Shown: positions 27,265-36,373, numbered from the stretch's first letter. The stretch: 64,000 bases of DNA from Xenorhabdus yunnanensis (GCF_028598805.1 NZ_JAQRFI010000017.1:1-64000), one strand, 5' to 3'. Translations and numbers: made by a program. The notes: generated by a model from the letters alone, not told the origin.

Positions 27265-29037
27265 TTATTCGGATGGATGTTGCGGGTGTAAGTGCCAATG
27301 CTCTTCTGAACCAAGGTGATTTTTCCAGAGAGATTGATAAAGCGGACAACGATTCAATAATTCATCATGGGTGCCACTATCACAAAGGGTTCCATGATCC
27401 ATTACCAATATTTGATCAGCGCGGGTTATCGTGCTTAACCGATGAGCGATAACAAAGACGGTTTTATTCTGAGTAAGAGAATCAAACGCTTCTTGTATCA
27501 GTCGTTCATTTTCGGGGTCCAGTGAAGCTGTTGCTTCGTCCAGAAATAAAACGGGTGATTGTTTTAAAATAGCGCGGGCGATGGCAAGGCGCTGGCGTTC
27601 ACCGCCGGACAATGTACCGCCATCCACACCTAAAAGGGTGTCGTATCCTTGCGGTAAGGCCATAATCGTGTCGTGAATATTGGCAAGACGAGCAGCTTGT
27701 TCCAACTCCAACTGAGTCGCATTCGGATCACCCAAACGGAGATTATTCGCGACAGTATCCTGGAATAGCGCTGTTTCCTGAAATACCATTGTGACGGTGT
27801 CATACAGGGCTTGAGTCTGGTAATGATGGATAGGATTACCACCCAGACGGATTTCACCTTTATCCAGTTGATAGAAAGAGAGCAATAAATAGGCCAGCGT
27901 GGATTTGCCGCTGCCGCTTGGTCCCACAATGGCGGTCATGCTGCCTTGTGGCGCATAAAATGAAACGTTTTCGATCGCTGGCTGACTGGTTCCCGGATAG
28001 GTAAATGAAATATTGTTAACTTCAACATCGTATTTAGCAGGGGCTGCCAATGAGCCGGAAACCTGCGTTTCAACCGCTTCTATCTCTGTAATATGTGTTT
28101 CGCCTACTTGAGTCAATGCGGTGACATTGAGCAGGGGAATGATCCCACGTAAAGGCGTAATCGTGGCAAATAGCAGCAGAATTGTAATGAGCATTTCGGA
28201 GAGTGTGAGTGCTTCCGGAGAATGGAAGCGTAGTGCTCCGGCCAAAATGCCAATAACCACGCTGGTATCAATGACGATGTAAAACAGACTCAGTAGCGGT
28301 ATGCTTTTGAATATTCCGCTACGGAATGCGGCACGTAATTGTTCAATTTCTTGGTCAAAACGTTGTTCTACCGTCGTGGTCGCCGCCGCTGCGCGGATAA
28401 AGGCCATGCCCTGTGCATACTCTACGATCGATTCAGATACGTCTACCATCATAGCTGCCCGTCGACGCAATATTTCATTGAGTTTTTGACGGATCGCGCC
28501 CAGGATGATTAATCCAACCATCAATACCAATAGTGCGCTGCCAGCAACAACCCAATCGAACCAGAATAAGGCCAGATAAATGAGTGCCAGCATCGTAATC
28601 TGACAAGTAATTTGTGGAGTGGTATAGGCGGATTGATTTTCCTGCCATTGCACATCTTCGGATAACGTCAGTGCTATTTTTCCGGCACTTAATCCCCGAA
28701 TTGTCGCGACAGACATACTCACAAGCCGTTGTAGTAAAGAACGACGGATTTCTATGCCCAATCCATAAGCGGCAATGGTGAGTTGACGTAATGCGCGAGA
28801 CATAAAAGCGAACCGCAGCAACAGTAAAATAATCAATAACGTCAGAGTAATAAGCGGCAGCATAGCGTTGCCACTTTCCTTCAGAAGCGTGTCCTCCAGA
28901 TGAGTGATAGCCCAAGCTGCGATAGCAAGTTGAGCAATAATCGCAATGGTATCAAGTTGCTTATACAACAACCCACTGAACCAGACCCGTTGCAGTTTTG
29001 GGGACAGATGTTGCTGGAGACGATTAAATAACCCCAT
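27265..29037 (-). CDS. ybtQ: ABC transporter, fused permease-ATPase, YbtQ-like
   Basis: This 590-aa half transporter has an N-terminal membrane domain of about six helices (for example IIAQLAIAAWAI and LPLITLTLLIILLLLRFAF) and a C-terminal ATPase with Walker A GPSGSGKST, signature LSGGERQRL and Walker B PVLFLDEATASLD. With the YbtP-like protein it should form a heterodimer in the inner membrane. In Yersinia this pair is needed for use of iron-yersiniabactin and is an unusual importer with exporter-type architecture. The start overlaps the end of the preceding gene by 14 bases. A separate promoter for irp2 in the 60-base gap behind it is possible but not evident. Confidence 0.88.
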   Translation of the reverse strand: MGLFNRLQQHLSPKLQRVWFSGLLYKQLDTIAIIAQLAIAAWAITHLEDTLLKESGNAMLPLITLTLLIILLLLRFAFMSRALRQLTIAAYGLGIEIRRSLLQRLVSMSVATIRGLSAGKIALTLSEDVQWQENQSAYTTPQITCQITMLALIYLALFWFDWVVAGSALLVLMVGLIILGAIRQKLNEILRRRAAMMVDVSESIVEYAQGMAFIRAAAATTTVEQRFDQEIEQLRAAFRSGIFKSIPLLSLFYIVIDTSVVIGILAGALRFHSPEALTLSEMLITILLLFATITPLRGIIPLLNVTALTQVGETHITEIEAVETQVSGSLAAPAKYDVEVNNISFTYPGTSQPAIENVSFYAPQGSMTAIVGPSGSGKSTLAYLLLSFYQLDKGEIRLGGNPIHHYQTQALYDTVTMVFQETALFQDTVANNLRLGDPNATQLELEQAARLANIHDTIMALPQGYDTLLGVDGGTLSGGERQRLAIARAILKQSPVLFLDEATASLDPENERLIQEAFDSLTQNKTVFVIAHRLSTITRADQILVMDHGTLCDSGTHDELLNRCPLYQSLWKNHLGSEEHWHLHPQHPSE

Positions 29038-30868
29038 GATAATTTACTTCTGTTCCGGTATTTTCTCCCCGCCAAGCTGCCCACTGTTTGGCATATGCGC
29101 CTTGCTGTGCGACCAGTTCATCATGAGTACCTTGCTCAATGATTTGTCCTTTATCCAAGACCACGATTTGATCAAGATGGCGGATAGTTGGCAGGCGGTG
29201 GGCAATAACAATCACTGTCTTATTGCGGCCTGTTTTAGTGTGGCAGAGCGCATTGAGTGCTTGTTGCATCTCTTTTTCACATTCTGGATCGGCATAAGCT
29301 GTGGCTTCATCCAAGACAAGAATTGGTGCGTTTTTCAGGATGGCTGCGGCAACAGCGATACGCTGTTTTTCTCCTACCGATAAGCTGATCCCATTGTTAA
29401 GCACGGTGTTATAGCTTTGTGGTAACTGCTGGATAAACTGGTGTGCTTGTGCTGCGGTAGCCGCAGCTTCAACTTCAGCTTGGGAAGCATCGGGGCGGGC
29501 CAGACGGATGTTATTGGCTATCGTATCGTTGAACAAAAATATTCGCTGGAAAACGAAAGAGATGTTATTACGCAGAGTGTGTTCATCCATATTGCGGATA
29601 TCAATCCCCCCAACAGTAATTTTGCCTTGCTGCGGGTCCCAAAGACGAGCAATCAAACTGGCTACCGTGGATTTACCAGAACCACTGGCTCCGACCAGAG
29701 CCAGTGAACTTCCGGCAGGTACGGAAAATGAGATGTTATTTAATGCATTATCCTGCCCATCTTGATAGGAGAAACTGACATTATGTAAGGTCACGTTATG
29801 ATCAATAGGTATTTGATCGACAGGGGCCTGATCGACAGATGTTTGGCTCTGAGTACATGGCGTTAATTCAGGTTGATTCATTATCCAGTGATAACGTGTG
29901 ATTAATGCCTCTTGCTGTTGCAAACGTGTCATCACAGCGAACATGGATGAGGCAATATTGCCGAATGCCATAGCAGCCAGAATAAAGAAAGTGAATTCAA
30001 ATACAGAAATTTCTTGACGGCTAAATAGCCAGACTGCTAACGGGAGGACAAACAACAAGTTAGCGCTGGATAACACAAAAAATCGGCTGGATTTGACCTG
30101 CACTTTCTCAACCCAAACATCAATAATACGTGTCAGGGCGGTAAATGCTTCTTCCGCTCGCTGTAGCGCAATATTGCCACCTGAATAGGTTTTTACCACA
30201 GGGATTGCATTAATAACTTCACCCATGGTTGAAGCGATACGATTTTGGGCCGCGTAAAAGCGCTGAGTTGTGGTTTGAACTTTCATCTGAATATAGATGA
30301 ATAAGAGACAAGCGCCCAAAGTCGGGGCGAATGCCGCTAATGCTAACCGCCAATCAATGGTCAACATAACACTTAATGCGATCAGTGGGCCGAACAAGGT
30401 TGCGGACATCTCTGGGATAATATGGGCAATACCATCTTCAAGCTGTTCGACGTCATCCAGCATTATTTTCTTGATTTCGCTACTGTCGGTCTGCATGAAG
30501 AAACCAAGGGGAACAGACTTCAACTTGCTACTGATGTTACGACGGACATCAGCCTGAACATCGGCGGCGATCAAATGAGAAACAAATGTCGAGCCACTGA
30601 AAGTCAGCATTGCAGCAAAGGTGGCGCTTAATAACATGATGCCGTAACTCAGTAACGTATGATATTGCCCGTCATAGATAGATTGGGTAATCAACCCGGC
30701 AATTGCTGCCGGTAATATTTGCAGACCCGCAGAAACGATGGCAAGCGCAATGGCAACGTAACTGAGAGTACGGTATGGGCGCATCATATTCCACAATGCC
30801 TTAATGACTCCGGCATCCGCGGCGCGTTGCTCTGGCGAGTTCTGCACAGAAGAATCATGACTGAGCAT
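29024..30868 (-). CDS. ybtP: ABC transporter, fused permease-ATPase, YbtP-like
   Basis: This 614-aa partner of the YbtQ-like protein has N-terminal membrane helices (YVAIALAIVSAGLQILPAAI and others) and a C-terminal ATPase: Walker A GASGSGKST, signature LSVGEKQRIAVA (a slight variant of LSGGQ), and Walker B ILVLDEATAYAD. I chose the ATG at 30868, with AAGGAAAA upstream, rather than an in-frame start at 30961 deep inside the ybtX-like gene; the result is close to the 600 aa of YbtP. It overlaps ybtX by 14 bases and ybtQ by 14 bases, so translation of all three is probably coupled. A linker before the ATPase domain contains a triplicated VDQxP repeat. Confidence 0.88.
   Translation of the reverse strand: MLSHDSSVQNSPEQRAADAGVIKALWNMMRPYRTLSYVAIALAIVSAGLQILPAAIAGLITQSIYDGQYHTLLSYGIMLLSATFAAMLTFSGSTFVSHLIAADVQADVRRNISSKLKSVPLGFFMQTDSSEIKKIMLDDVEQLEDGIAHIIPEMSATLFGPLIALSVMLTIDWRLALAAFAPTLGACLLFIYIQMKVQTTTQRFYAAQNRIASTMGEVINAIPVVKTYSGGNIALQRAEEAFTALTRIIDVWVEKVQVKSSRFFVLSSANLLFVLPLAVWLFSRQEISVFEFTFFILAAMAFGNIASSMFAVMTRLQQQEALITRYHWIMNQPELTPCTQSQTSVDQAPVDQIPIDHNVTLHNVSFSYQDGQDNALNNISFSVPAGSSLALVGASGSGKSTVASLIARLWDPQQGKITVGGIDIRNMDEHTLRNNISFVFQRIFLFNDTIANNIRLARPDASQAEVEAAATAAQAHQFIQQLPQSYNTVLNNGISLSVGEKQRIAVAAAILKNAPILVLDEATAYADPECEKEMQQALNALCHTKTGRNKTVIVIAHRLPTIRHLDQIVVLDKGQIIEQGTHDELVAQQGAYAKQWAAWRGENTGTEVNYHGVI
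29799..29843. repeat. 15-bp tandem triplication in ybtP
   Basis: Three 15-bp units with core TGATCRAYAGRNRYY encode SVDQAPVDQIPIDH between the membrane domain and the ATPase domain. The frame is kept. Confidence 0.85.
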
Positions 30869-32111
30869 AGGTGTTTTCCTTTTGGAAATCGCGGCGTTTG
30901 CGTAATGTCCAGAACAGACCTGCGAGGGTGAAGAGTGATGCAAGAGCAAAAAGGGAAGCATAGCTTGCTTTGGTCACAATCAGTCCACCCAGTATTGAAC
31001 AGATGATCGCAATGCTCATATCTGCGGATTGCATCAACGCAAAATCCACCCCAGATTGTGTACCTGCCGCCAGAGACATCATTTGGGTATATAAGGCAAC
31101 AAATTTGGCAGCGGTGATTAACGTGATGAGGACGTATGCAGCTGAAAGTAGGGATATGGAAGATTCTGGTTGTTGGGCAAGCCAGAAAATTCCTGCTAAC
31201 ACCATACATTCAAGTAGCATAAGGCCTAATAATGTTTGAATGGCCCCTAATTTACGTACAATGATGCCGCCAAACAGGACACCGGATAATCCGGCTAATG
31301 CACCACCACTGGCCGCAATGATGCCAAGTTGGGTTAAATCCACTCCACGATCGACTAAAAATGGAGAGAGCATACCGAGTGACAGGCGTGTACCAATCAT
31401 GCATAACAGTATTAAAACCAGTGCCTTTTTAACCGGAGTGCGGCGTAATGCACTCTTCAGGGAGGGCGTTGGCACAGCCTTGGAGACATCCGGTTGTTGC
31501 TTTCCCTGAGTTTTTTGGATGAACAAAATAGGTAGTGACATCAAGAGAATCACAATGGTTAATGCACCTGCACCAATGTGCCAGCCATACAGTGAAGTCA
31601 GATATAAAAACAGGCCGCTGCCGATAATGGCTCCCAGATAACCGCCGCCGACCTGCATGACATTGCTCCAGGGACGCTGTTGTGGTGATAACCGGTCGAT
31701 AGCATGACCATCTGTGGTGGTATCTACGACGGTCAGGCAAAGTGTTATCAGAAACAGCGCCGCAATAATCAGCGGCATATGTTCGGTGGGGTTTGCCAAT
31801 GACATTGCACAGAAAAGCAGTGTAATCAGCAGATTGCCACAGAGCATGAGGCGGCGGGGGTGGGTATCCCCCGAACCTGATTTGCGATAGCGCTCTACAA
31901 TCGGCGCCCAAAGGAATTTGCATGCCCAGGGTAACATCAACAGGTAAAGTAACCCTATCTTATCCGGCGTTACACCGTGGCTGCGCAAAAATGCGGGCAT
32001 GCTTTGTAACGTTAACATGCCAATGGTACTTTGGATGGTGTAAACACCAGCCAAAGTCAGAAGCAGTAACGAGACGTGACGGGAATTTGAAATATTGTGC
32101 GTTTGCGTCAT
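30855..32111 (-). CDS. ybtX: MFS transporter, YbtX-like
   Basis: This 418-aa protein of the major facilitator superfamily has about 12 hydrophobic segments and resembles YbtX (426 aa), the inner-membrane protein encoded with the yersiniabactin genes; YbtX is also related to AmpG-type permeases. Its exact role in Yersinia is not settled: siderophore export and zinc uptake have both been proposed. The start ATG overlaps the stop of the receptor gene (ATGA), and its own end overlaps the YbtP-like gene. The position between receptor and ABC pair supports a job in moving the siderophore or its metal complex. Confidence 0.85.
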   Translation of the reverse strand: MTQTHNISNSRHVSLLLLTLAGVYTIQSTIGMLTLQSMPAFLRSHGVTPDKIGLLYLLMLPWACKFLWAPIVERYRKSGSGDTHPRRLMLCGNLLITLLFCAMSLANPTEHMPLIIAALFLITLCLTVVDTTTDGHAIDRLSPQQRPWSNVMQVGGGYLGAIIGSGLFLYLTSLYGWHIGAGALTIVILLMSLPILFIQKTQGKQQPDVSKAVPTPSLKSALRRTPVKKALVLILLCMIGTRLSLGMLSPFLVDRGVDLTQLGIIAASGGALAGLSGVLFGGIIVRKLGAIQTLLGLMLLECMVLAGIFWLAQQPESSISLLSAAYVLITLITAAKFVALYTQMMSLAAGTQSGVDFALMQSADMSIAIICSILGGLIVTKASYASLFALASLFTLAGLFWTLRKRRDFQKENTYAQS

Positions 32112-34114
32112 AGTGCAACGCTCACGTCCAGCCCAACATTCAAGCCCTTACTTATCATACTGAGCGTACTGGGGCCTTGCTGGAAACTAGAGACTCGGTA
32201 CTTTTTGTTGCCCAGATTTTCGCCATAAAGTTTGATGTTGACACCATGAGCCATTTCTAAACTTAATGAGGCGTCATAAAGAGTATATGCCCCTTGCTCA
32301 AGGGTATTCGCTTCATCAAAGTAGCTTTTTGAATAGTGGCGGGCACCGGCATTTACATAGAGGTTACCTGGTAATAATGTTTGATCAATAAGATAGTCGA
32401 CACTGGCATTGAGCATGACATCTGGCGCATATGGCAGACGTTTGCCGTTGTAACTGGCCCCCGTTGCTGTATTGGTTGCTTGAGTGAAGTTTGATTTACC
32501 TACATTGCCACCCAGTGAAACTCTGAGTCCTTGCATTGGTTTAATCTGGCTGCTCAGTTCTATACCTTTACTTTCCGCTTTTCCGGCGTTGCGAAAGGAC
32601 TGCATGCCAATAGGCCCAACATAGATTTGCTTATCTTTTGAACGGATATAATAAACCGCGCTGTTTAACGTCATCGCATTGTTAAAGAACGATGTATGCC
32701 AACCGAATTCATAATTATCTGAGGTTTCGGTATCGTAAGGTTTTCTATCCTCGGCAGAGGAAATAATATTGTTGAATCCGCCGGGTTTGTAACCTCTAGT
32801 AGAGGAAACATAGAAACGGGTATCAGGCGTGAATTGCCAGCCCAAAGCTGCTTTAGGTGTAAACTCGTTGGTGGAAACTTGATTATCAAACGCGGCGATC
32901 GCCATCTTGCCAGAACGGCCTGCATAAGCTATCTGCGATTTTTCATGTGACAAACGCCCACCAAGGGTCAGATCCCATTGAGAAGCAAGCGGTAATTTAA
33001 TTTCACCAAACAGCGCCAGTGATTTTGTTTTAATTGTGTTAAGAGAATCACTATAGTAATCAGGATAAGCACTAACCAGATGTTTACTATTTTCATCTGA
33101 GAACCAACCGCCGAGAATACTGGTTATTCCATTTGAGTAGTTGGAATTTAAACGCAATTCTTGGGTTGTGGCATGGTGTTTCTCTTTCCATTTACCTCCG
33201 ATGAAATCACGGAAGATATCGCGATCCTGATAGGATGTGACACTGGTTAATGTGCTGTTGACAAAATCATATTCAGCTTTCAGTGCATAACTATTAACCC
33301 GCCGTTTTAAATCAGGGGTAGAGCCATCGTACTCTTTCCGACGGAATTGTTCGCCGGTTAAATAAAGTTCTTCGTGCGAATTAAGATCTTCATGAGCAAA
33401 GCTAAGTTCAGCACTAAAAGGGGAATCATCTGGCGCAAATGTCAGTTGCCCTTTACCTAGCCAGGTTTTACTGGAGTCAATATTTTTATCACCCCGATTT
33501 GGCGCATCAATTTGCCCCGGTTCTTTTACCCAACGTAGGCTGGTACTGCCATAAAGAATGCCTTCGATCAAAGAAGTTGAACCGCTGAAAGAGCCGCCTT
33601 GTTTCAATCTGGAATAATTACCGGAAAGGTTAAGCCAAGGGCCTTCTTTTGGAGAGCGAGTGATAATATTGATAACACCCGCTTGGGCATTTCCGCCATA
33701 CAAAGTGCCCTGAGGACCACGTAATAATTCGACACATTCTACATTGATTAATTCTTGTGTTAGAAATTGGTGATCCTGAGGAACGCCGTCAACATAAATT
33801 CGAATGGAAGGTGAATAGTAATCGGGTGAGCTGATACCCCGAATTGTGGTTGCCGAATAGGTACGGTTACCGCGAGAGCGGATTTGTAAGCCGGGGAAAG
33901 CCCGCTCAAGATCCTGCACTTGGGTGATACCCGCTTGCTCAAGTTCTTCGCCAGTTTTAACCAAAATGCTGCCGTCAACTTTATTTAATGCTTCTTCTCG
34001 TTTATTCGCCGTCACGATCAAAACATCTTCTTTAGCTTCAGGCGCATTTTCCGCCCAGGCGACAGGTGAGATCAGGCAACATAAGACAGATGCCTTAACA
34101 CATTTTTTTTTCAT
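32108..34114 (-). CDS. fyuA: TonB-dependent outer-membrane siderophore receptor, FyuA-like
   Basis: This 668-aa precursor has a signal peptide from MKKKCVKASVLCCL to about residue 22 (VAWA-EN). A TonB-box-like DVLIV follows close to the mature N-terminus, then the plug domain (RGPQGTLYGGNAQAGVINI) and a long beta-barrel. FyuA of Yersinia is 673 aa. It should bind the metal-loaded product of this cluster and pass it through the outer membrane using TonB energy. I chose the ATG at 34114 because it opens the signal peptide and has AAAGAG before it; an in-frame ATG at 34144 would add ten non-signal residues. It is the first gene of the long minus-strand run, unlike Yersinia, where fyuA is at the far end of the cluster as its own unit. 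Fur and AraC-type sites lie upstream. Confidence 0.92.
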   Translation of the reverse strand: MKKKCVKASVLCCLISPVAWAENAPEAKEDVLIVTANKREEALNKVDGSILVKTGEELEQAGITQVQDLERAFPGLQIRSRGNRTYSATTIRGISSPDYYSPSIRIYVDGVPQDHQFLTQELINVECVELLRGPQGTLYGGNAQAGVINIITRSPKEGPWLNLSGNYSRLKQGGSFSGSTSLIEGILYGSTSLRWVKEPGQIDAPNRGDKNIDSSKTWLGKGQLTFAPDDSPFSAELSFAHEDLNSHEELYLTGEQFRRKEYDGSTPDLKRRVNSYALKAEYDFVNSTLTSVTSYQDRDIFRDFIGGKWKEKHHATTQELRLNSNYSNGITSILGGWFSDENSKHLVSAYPDYYSDSLNTIKTKSLALFGEIKLPLASQWDLTLGGRLSHEKSQIAYAGRSGKMAIAAFDNQVSTNEFTPKAALGWQFTPDTRFYVSSTRGYKPGGFNNIISSAEDRKPYDTETSDNYEFGWHTSFFNNAMTLNSAVYYIRSKDKQIYVGPIGMQSFRNAGKAESKGIELSSQIKPMQGLRVSLGGNVGKSNFTQATNTATGASYNGKRLPYAPDVMLNASVDYLIDQTLLPGNLYVNAGARHYSKSYFDEANTLEQGAYTLYDASLSLEMAHGVNIKLYGENLGNKKYRVSSFQQGPSTLSMISKGLNVGLDVSVAL

Positions 34115-34190
34115 ATGGTTACTCTTTATACCGTTCCAAATCATTTTTTACAAAAACCAAGTGTGGTAAAACAAAAAAAACATTTCGGGG

Positions 34191-34232
34191 AGACTAACGA
34201 GAGTAGAAAAATAGAGCTAACGGGATAGGGAC
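34191..34232 (-). promoter_or_regulatory. Candidate AraC-type (YbtA-like) operator, two direct repeats
   Basis: Two direct copies of a motif around CTAACGRGA (CTAACG at 34194 and 34217) are spaced exactly 23 bases apart, about two helix turns. This is the layout used by AraC-family activators. They lie 80-118 bases upstream of the receptor ATG, a sensible place just above its -35 region. Binding by the neighbouring regulator is inferred, not shown. Confidence 0.45.
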
Positions 34233-34256
34233 AAAAGTAGCGCAATACGTACTATT

Positions 34257-34275
34257 GATAATGATTATCATTAAT
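34257..34275. promoter_or_regulatory. Fur box between fyuA and ybtA
   Basis: GATAATGATTATCATTAAT matches the 19-base Fur consensus at 16 positions by eye. It sits in the divergent promoter region and is bracketed by an inverted CGCAAT (34241) / ATTGCG (34281). Iron-loaded Fur bound here should repress the divergent regulator gene and possibly the siderophore operon. A -10-like TATAAAAT lies about 35 bases further toward ybtA. Confidence 0.85.
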
Positions 34276-34411
34276 GATAAATTGCGTGATATTTACATTA
34301 TGTAATATATATAAAATAAAAGCATAATGCCCTAAACACACACAACATGCTGTTTTTATTACGTAAATAGCTTTTGAAATGGAATCTGATGCTAATTTTA
34401 CAGGGGATCTC

Positions 34412-35392
34412 ATGAAGACGATCTATAGCGAGAAATTGGGAGTTTTCACTGCTGGCCATTGCACTTACATACATTCACAGGTGGAGGAAAATAATATAAA
34501 CCCCTCGTTGTTAACGGAGAAATTATCTGATGGAATTCACATAAACCGGATTCGTCTTGAGCTGAATAAGGATTTTACGGAATATTGTGAAGGGCCGCCG
34601 ACGGTATCAATTGCTTTTATTTTAAGTGGAAAAGGAAAAATGGCGATTGAGAACGGCGATGATTTAGATATTAATCCGGGAACAATGATTTTTTTCTATT
34701 CGCCTAAGATGACGCGTGGTATGAATTTCTTTGGTTGTGGAACCTGGCATATCCTTGATATCCGTTTTTCTTTGAACGAAATTGAAGCTCAGGAGTTACC
34801 ATCTTTTACCAAATTAACGACTGGTTTTGAAAAAAACGCTAGTTATAGTGATGTTTTGATGATGGCTCGTCCTATCTATCCACCATTTATGCAGATAGTT
34901 AATCAAATAGAAGAATGTCAATTAAATGGTAGTGTCAGAAAGGTTTATTTAAAGGCAAAAGCGTTAGAAATACTCGCCTGCGTGACTGCTCAAATTTATG
35001 ACTGCCAATATAATGCTATTAACGGCTTGCAGCGGCGCGCTGTTTATAATGCAATAAAAATAATTAACAGTGATTATTATTACCCTTGGACAATAAAATC
35101 GCTCTCAAGAGCAGTAGGTTTGAATGAGCGGAAATTAAAAGAGGGATTCCGTGCAGTTGTTTTTCGTACTTTCCATCAATATCTGGAAAATGTACGTATG
35201 ACTACAGCGGAAGATCTATTGAAAAAAGGGATGAGTGTTATTGAGGTTGCTGCCGCAGTGGGTTATTCCAGTCCAAGCCACTTTTCTAAACGTTTCCGGC
35301 AACATTATTTGATCAACCCCAAAGCATGGCAGGCGAAATATGCCGTGAGTCATATATTTAGGGCAGAACATATTACAGCAGAAAATCAGTAG
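34412..35392 (+). CDS. ybtA: AraC-family regulator, YbtA-like
   Basis: This 326-aa protein has an N-terminal ligand-sensing part with a cupin-like stretch (VSIAFILSGKGKMAIENGDDL) and two C-terminal helix-turn-helix motifs: IKSLSRAVGLNERKLKEGF and VIEVAAAVGYSSPSHFSKRF. YbtA and PchR are the models: they sense the iron-siderophore complex and activate receptor and biosynthesis genes. Its position, divergent from the receptor with Fur and repeat sites between, supports the same role. The ATG at 34412 has AGGGGA at the right distance; an earlier in-frame ATG at 34379 lacks one. A terminator follows. Confidence 0.88.
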   Translation: MKTIYSEKLGVFTAGHCTYIHSQVEENNINPSLLTEKLSDGIHINRIRLELNKDFTEYCEGPPTVSIAFILSGKGKMAIENGDDLDINPGTMIFFYSPKMTRGMNFFGCGTWHILDIRFSLNEIEAQELPSFTKLTTGFEKNASYSDVLMMARPIYPPFMQIVNQIEECQLNGSVRKVYLKAKALEILACVTAQIYDCQYNAINGLQRRAVYNAIKIINSDYYYPWTIKSLSRAVGLNERKLKEGFRAVVFRTFHQYLENVRMTTAEDLLKKGMSVIEVAAAVGYSSPSHFSKRFRQHYLINPKAWQAKYAVSHIFRAEHITAENQ

Positions 35393-35486
35393 AAGTTTTG
35401 AATGTGAGATCTATTTGTTAATTGGTATTAATACAATGCGTCATAAATTTGGCGGTTACATTGTGTTTTTTATGATTAAATTGATG

Positions 35487-35514
35487 CCTCCTGCATAGCA
35501 GGGGGATTTTTATT
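35487..35514 (+). terminator. Terminator of ybtA
   Basis: A hairpin (CCTCCTGC, ATA loop, GCAGGGGG) is followed by ATTTTTATT, 95 bases after the regulator stop codon. Confidence 0.75.
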
Positions 35515-35523
35515 CTAAATATC

Positions 35524-35650
35524 TATACCCTTCGTCTTTCAAGTTGCCTCTTTGTTGGCTGCGCTCACTCACCCCGGTCACATAGTGATCTATGCTCCCG
35601 GGGATTCGCTCCGTTGCCGCCGCGACGCAGCTTGAAATCCATTGGGTATA
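35524..35650. repeat. ERIC element, copy 2
   Basis: A 127-bp copy, the best preserved of the set, runs from TATACCC to GGGTATA. It marks the border between the siderophore block and the conserved dsbB-nhaB region. Confidence 0.92.
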
Positions 35651-35675
35651 TCTCTAAATATTTATCTTTGAATAT

Positions 35676-36188
35676 CTATTTCTGACCCCGAAAAACTTGG
35701 CTTACCAGCACCAACACGCCTATCAACAAATAAACAGCAAAAATGCCAATCAACCATTGGGGCATTTCCAGTGTTAAAAATTCCCATTGCCTAATTGAAC
35801 AATCACCATAGGCCTGGAATACAGAAGGCAACCAATCATTTAACGGTAACCAAGATGGAAATTGAACAAAGAACTCACAGATATTAAATGGAGAAGGGTG
35901 TAACTGCATCATGGTGTGATCCCATGCCAGTCTCAATCCTTGCCATGCGCTGTAAATCCACACTAAGATCGCCAGCCAGCGTAAAGGAGTCTTAGGTGCA
36001 ATTACCCCCAACAACGCCGCCCCAAAAACACCAAACAGCGCAACACGCTCATAAATACACATTACACAAGGTTGTAACTGCATCACATGCTGAAAGTAGA
36101 GTGCTGTTGTTTCTAGGATCAGAGCGGTCAGTGCCATTAATAACCATGAGCCTCGCCCTTGGGAGCTCACTTTCAAAAATTGAAACAT
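35676..36188 (-). CDS. dsbB: Disulfide bond formation protein B
   Basis: This 170-aa inner-membrane protein has four hydrophobic helices. The two cysteine pairs fall exactly where they do in E. coli: Cys41-Cys44 (PCVMC) and Cys104/Cys130 in the second periplasmic loop. DsbB re-oxidises DsbA and passes the electrons to ubiquinone. It lies downstream of nhaB on the same strand, as in E. coli, but a strong terminator sits between, so it probably has its own promoter. Confidence 0.97.
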   Translation of the reverse strand: MFQFLKVSSQGRGSWLLMALTALILETTALYFQHVMQLQPCVMCIYERVALFGVFGAALLGVIAPKTPLRWLAILVWIYSAWQGLRLAWDHTMMQLHPSPFNICEFFVQFPSWLPLNDWLPSVFQAYGDCSIRQWEFLTLEMPQWLIGIFAVYLLIGVLVLVSQVFRGQK

Positions 36189-36307
36189 TTACTTTTTCCC
36201 CTCTATTTTTTCAATATAAATAATCATTGGGTTATTTTGCCGTTTCAGCTGCTATAAAAAAATAAAATTACAATCAACAGAATCATTTTTTCAGGAAAAT
36301 GATTAAT

Positions 36308-36346
36308 AAAAAAACCGGATGATATGGTTTTACATATTATCCGGCA
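36308..36346 (-). terminator. Terminator of nhaB
   Basis: A 12-base inverted repeat with one mismatch (CCGGATAATATG / CATATCATCCGG) is followed on the minus strand by TTTTTTT, 30 bases beyond the nhaB stop. It separates nhaB from dsbB. Confidence 0.88.
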
Positions 36347-36373
36347 GGATACAACAATAAATTCGATTAATGA

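Noticed and set aside
30869-30961. In-frame N-terminal extension of the YbtP-like protein
   Set aside because: It would lie deep in the ybtX-like gene; the ATG at 30868 has a good ribosome site and gives the family length.
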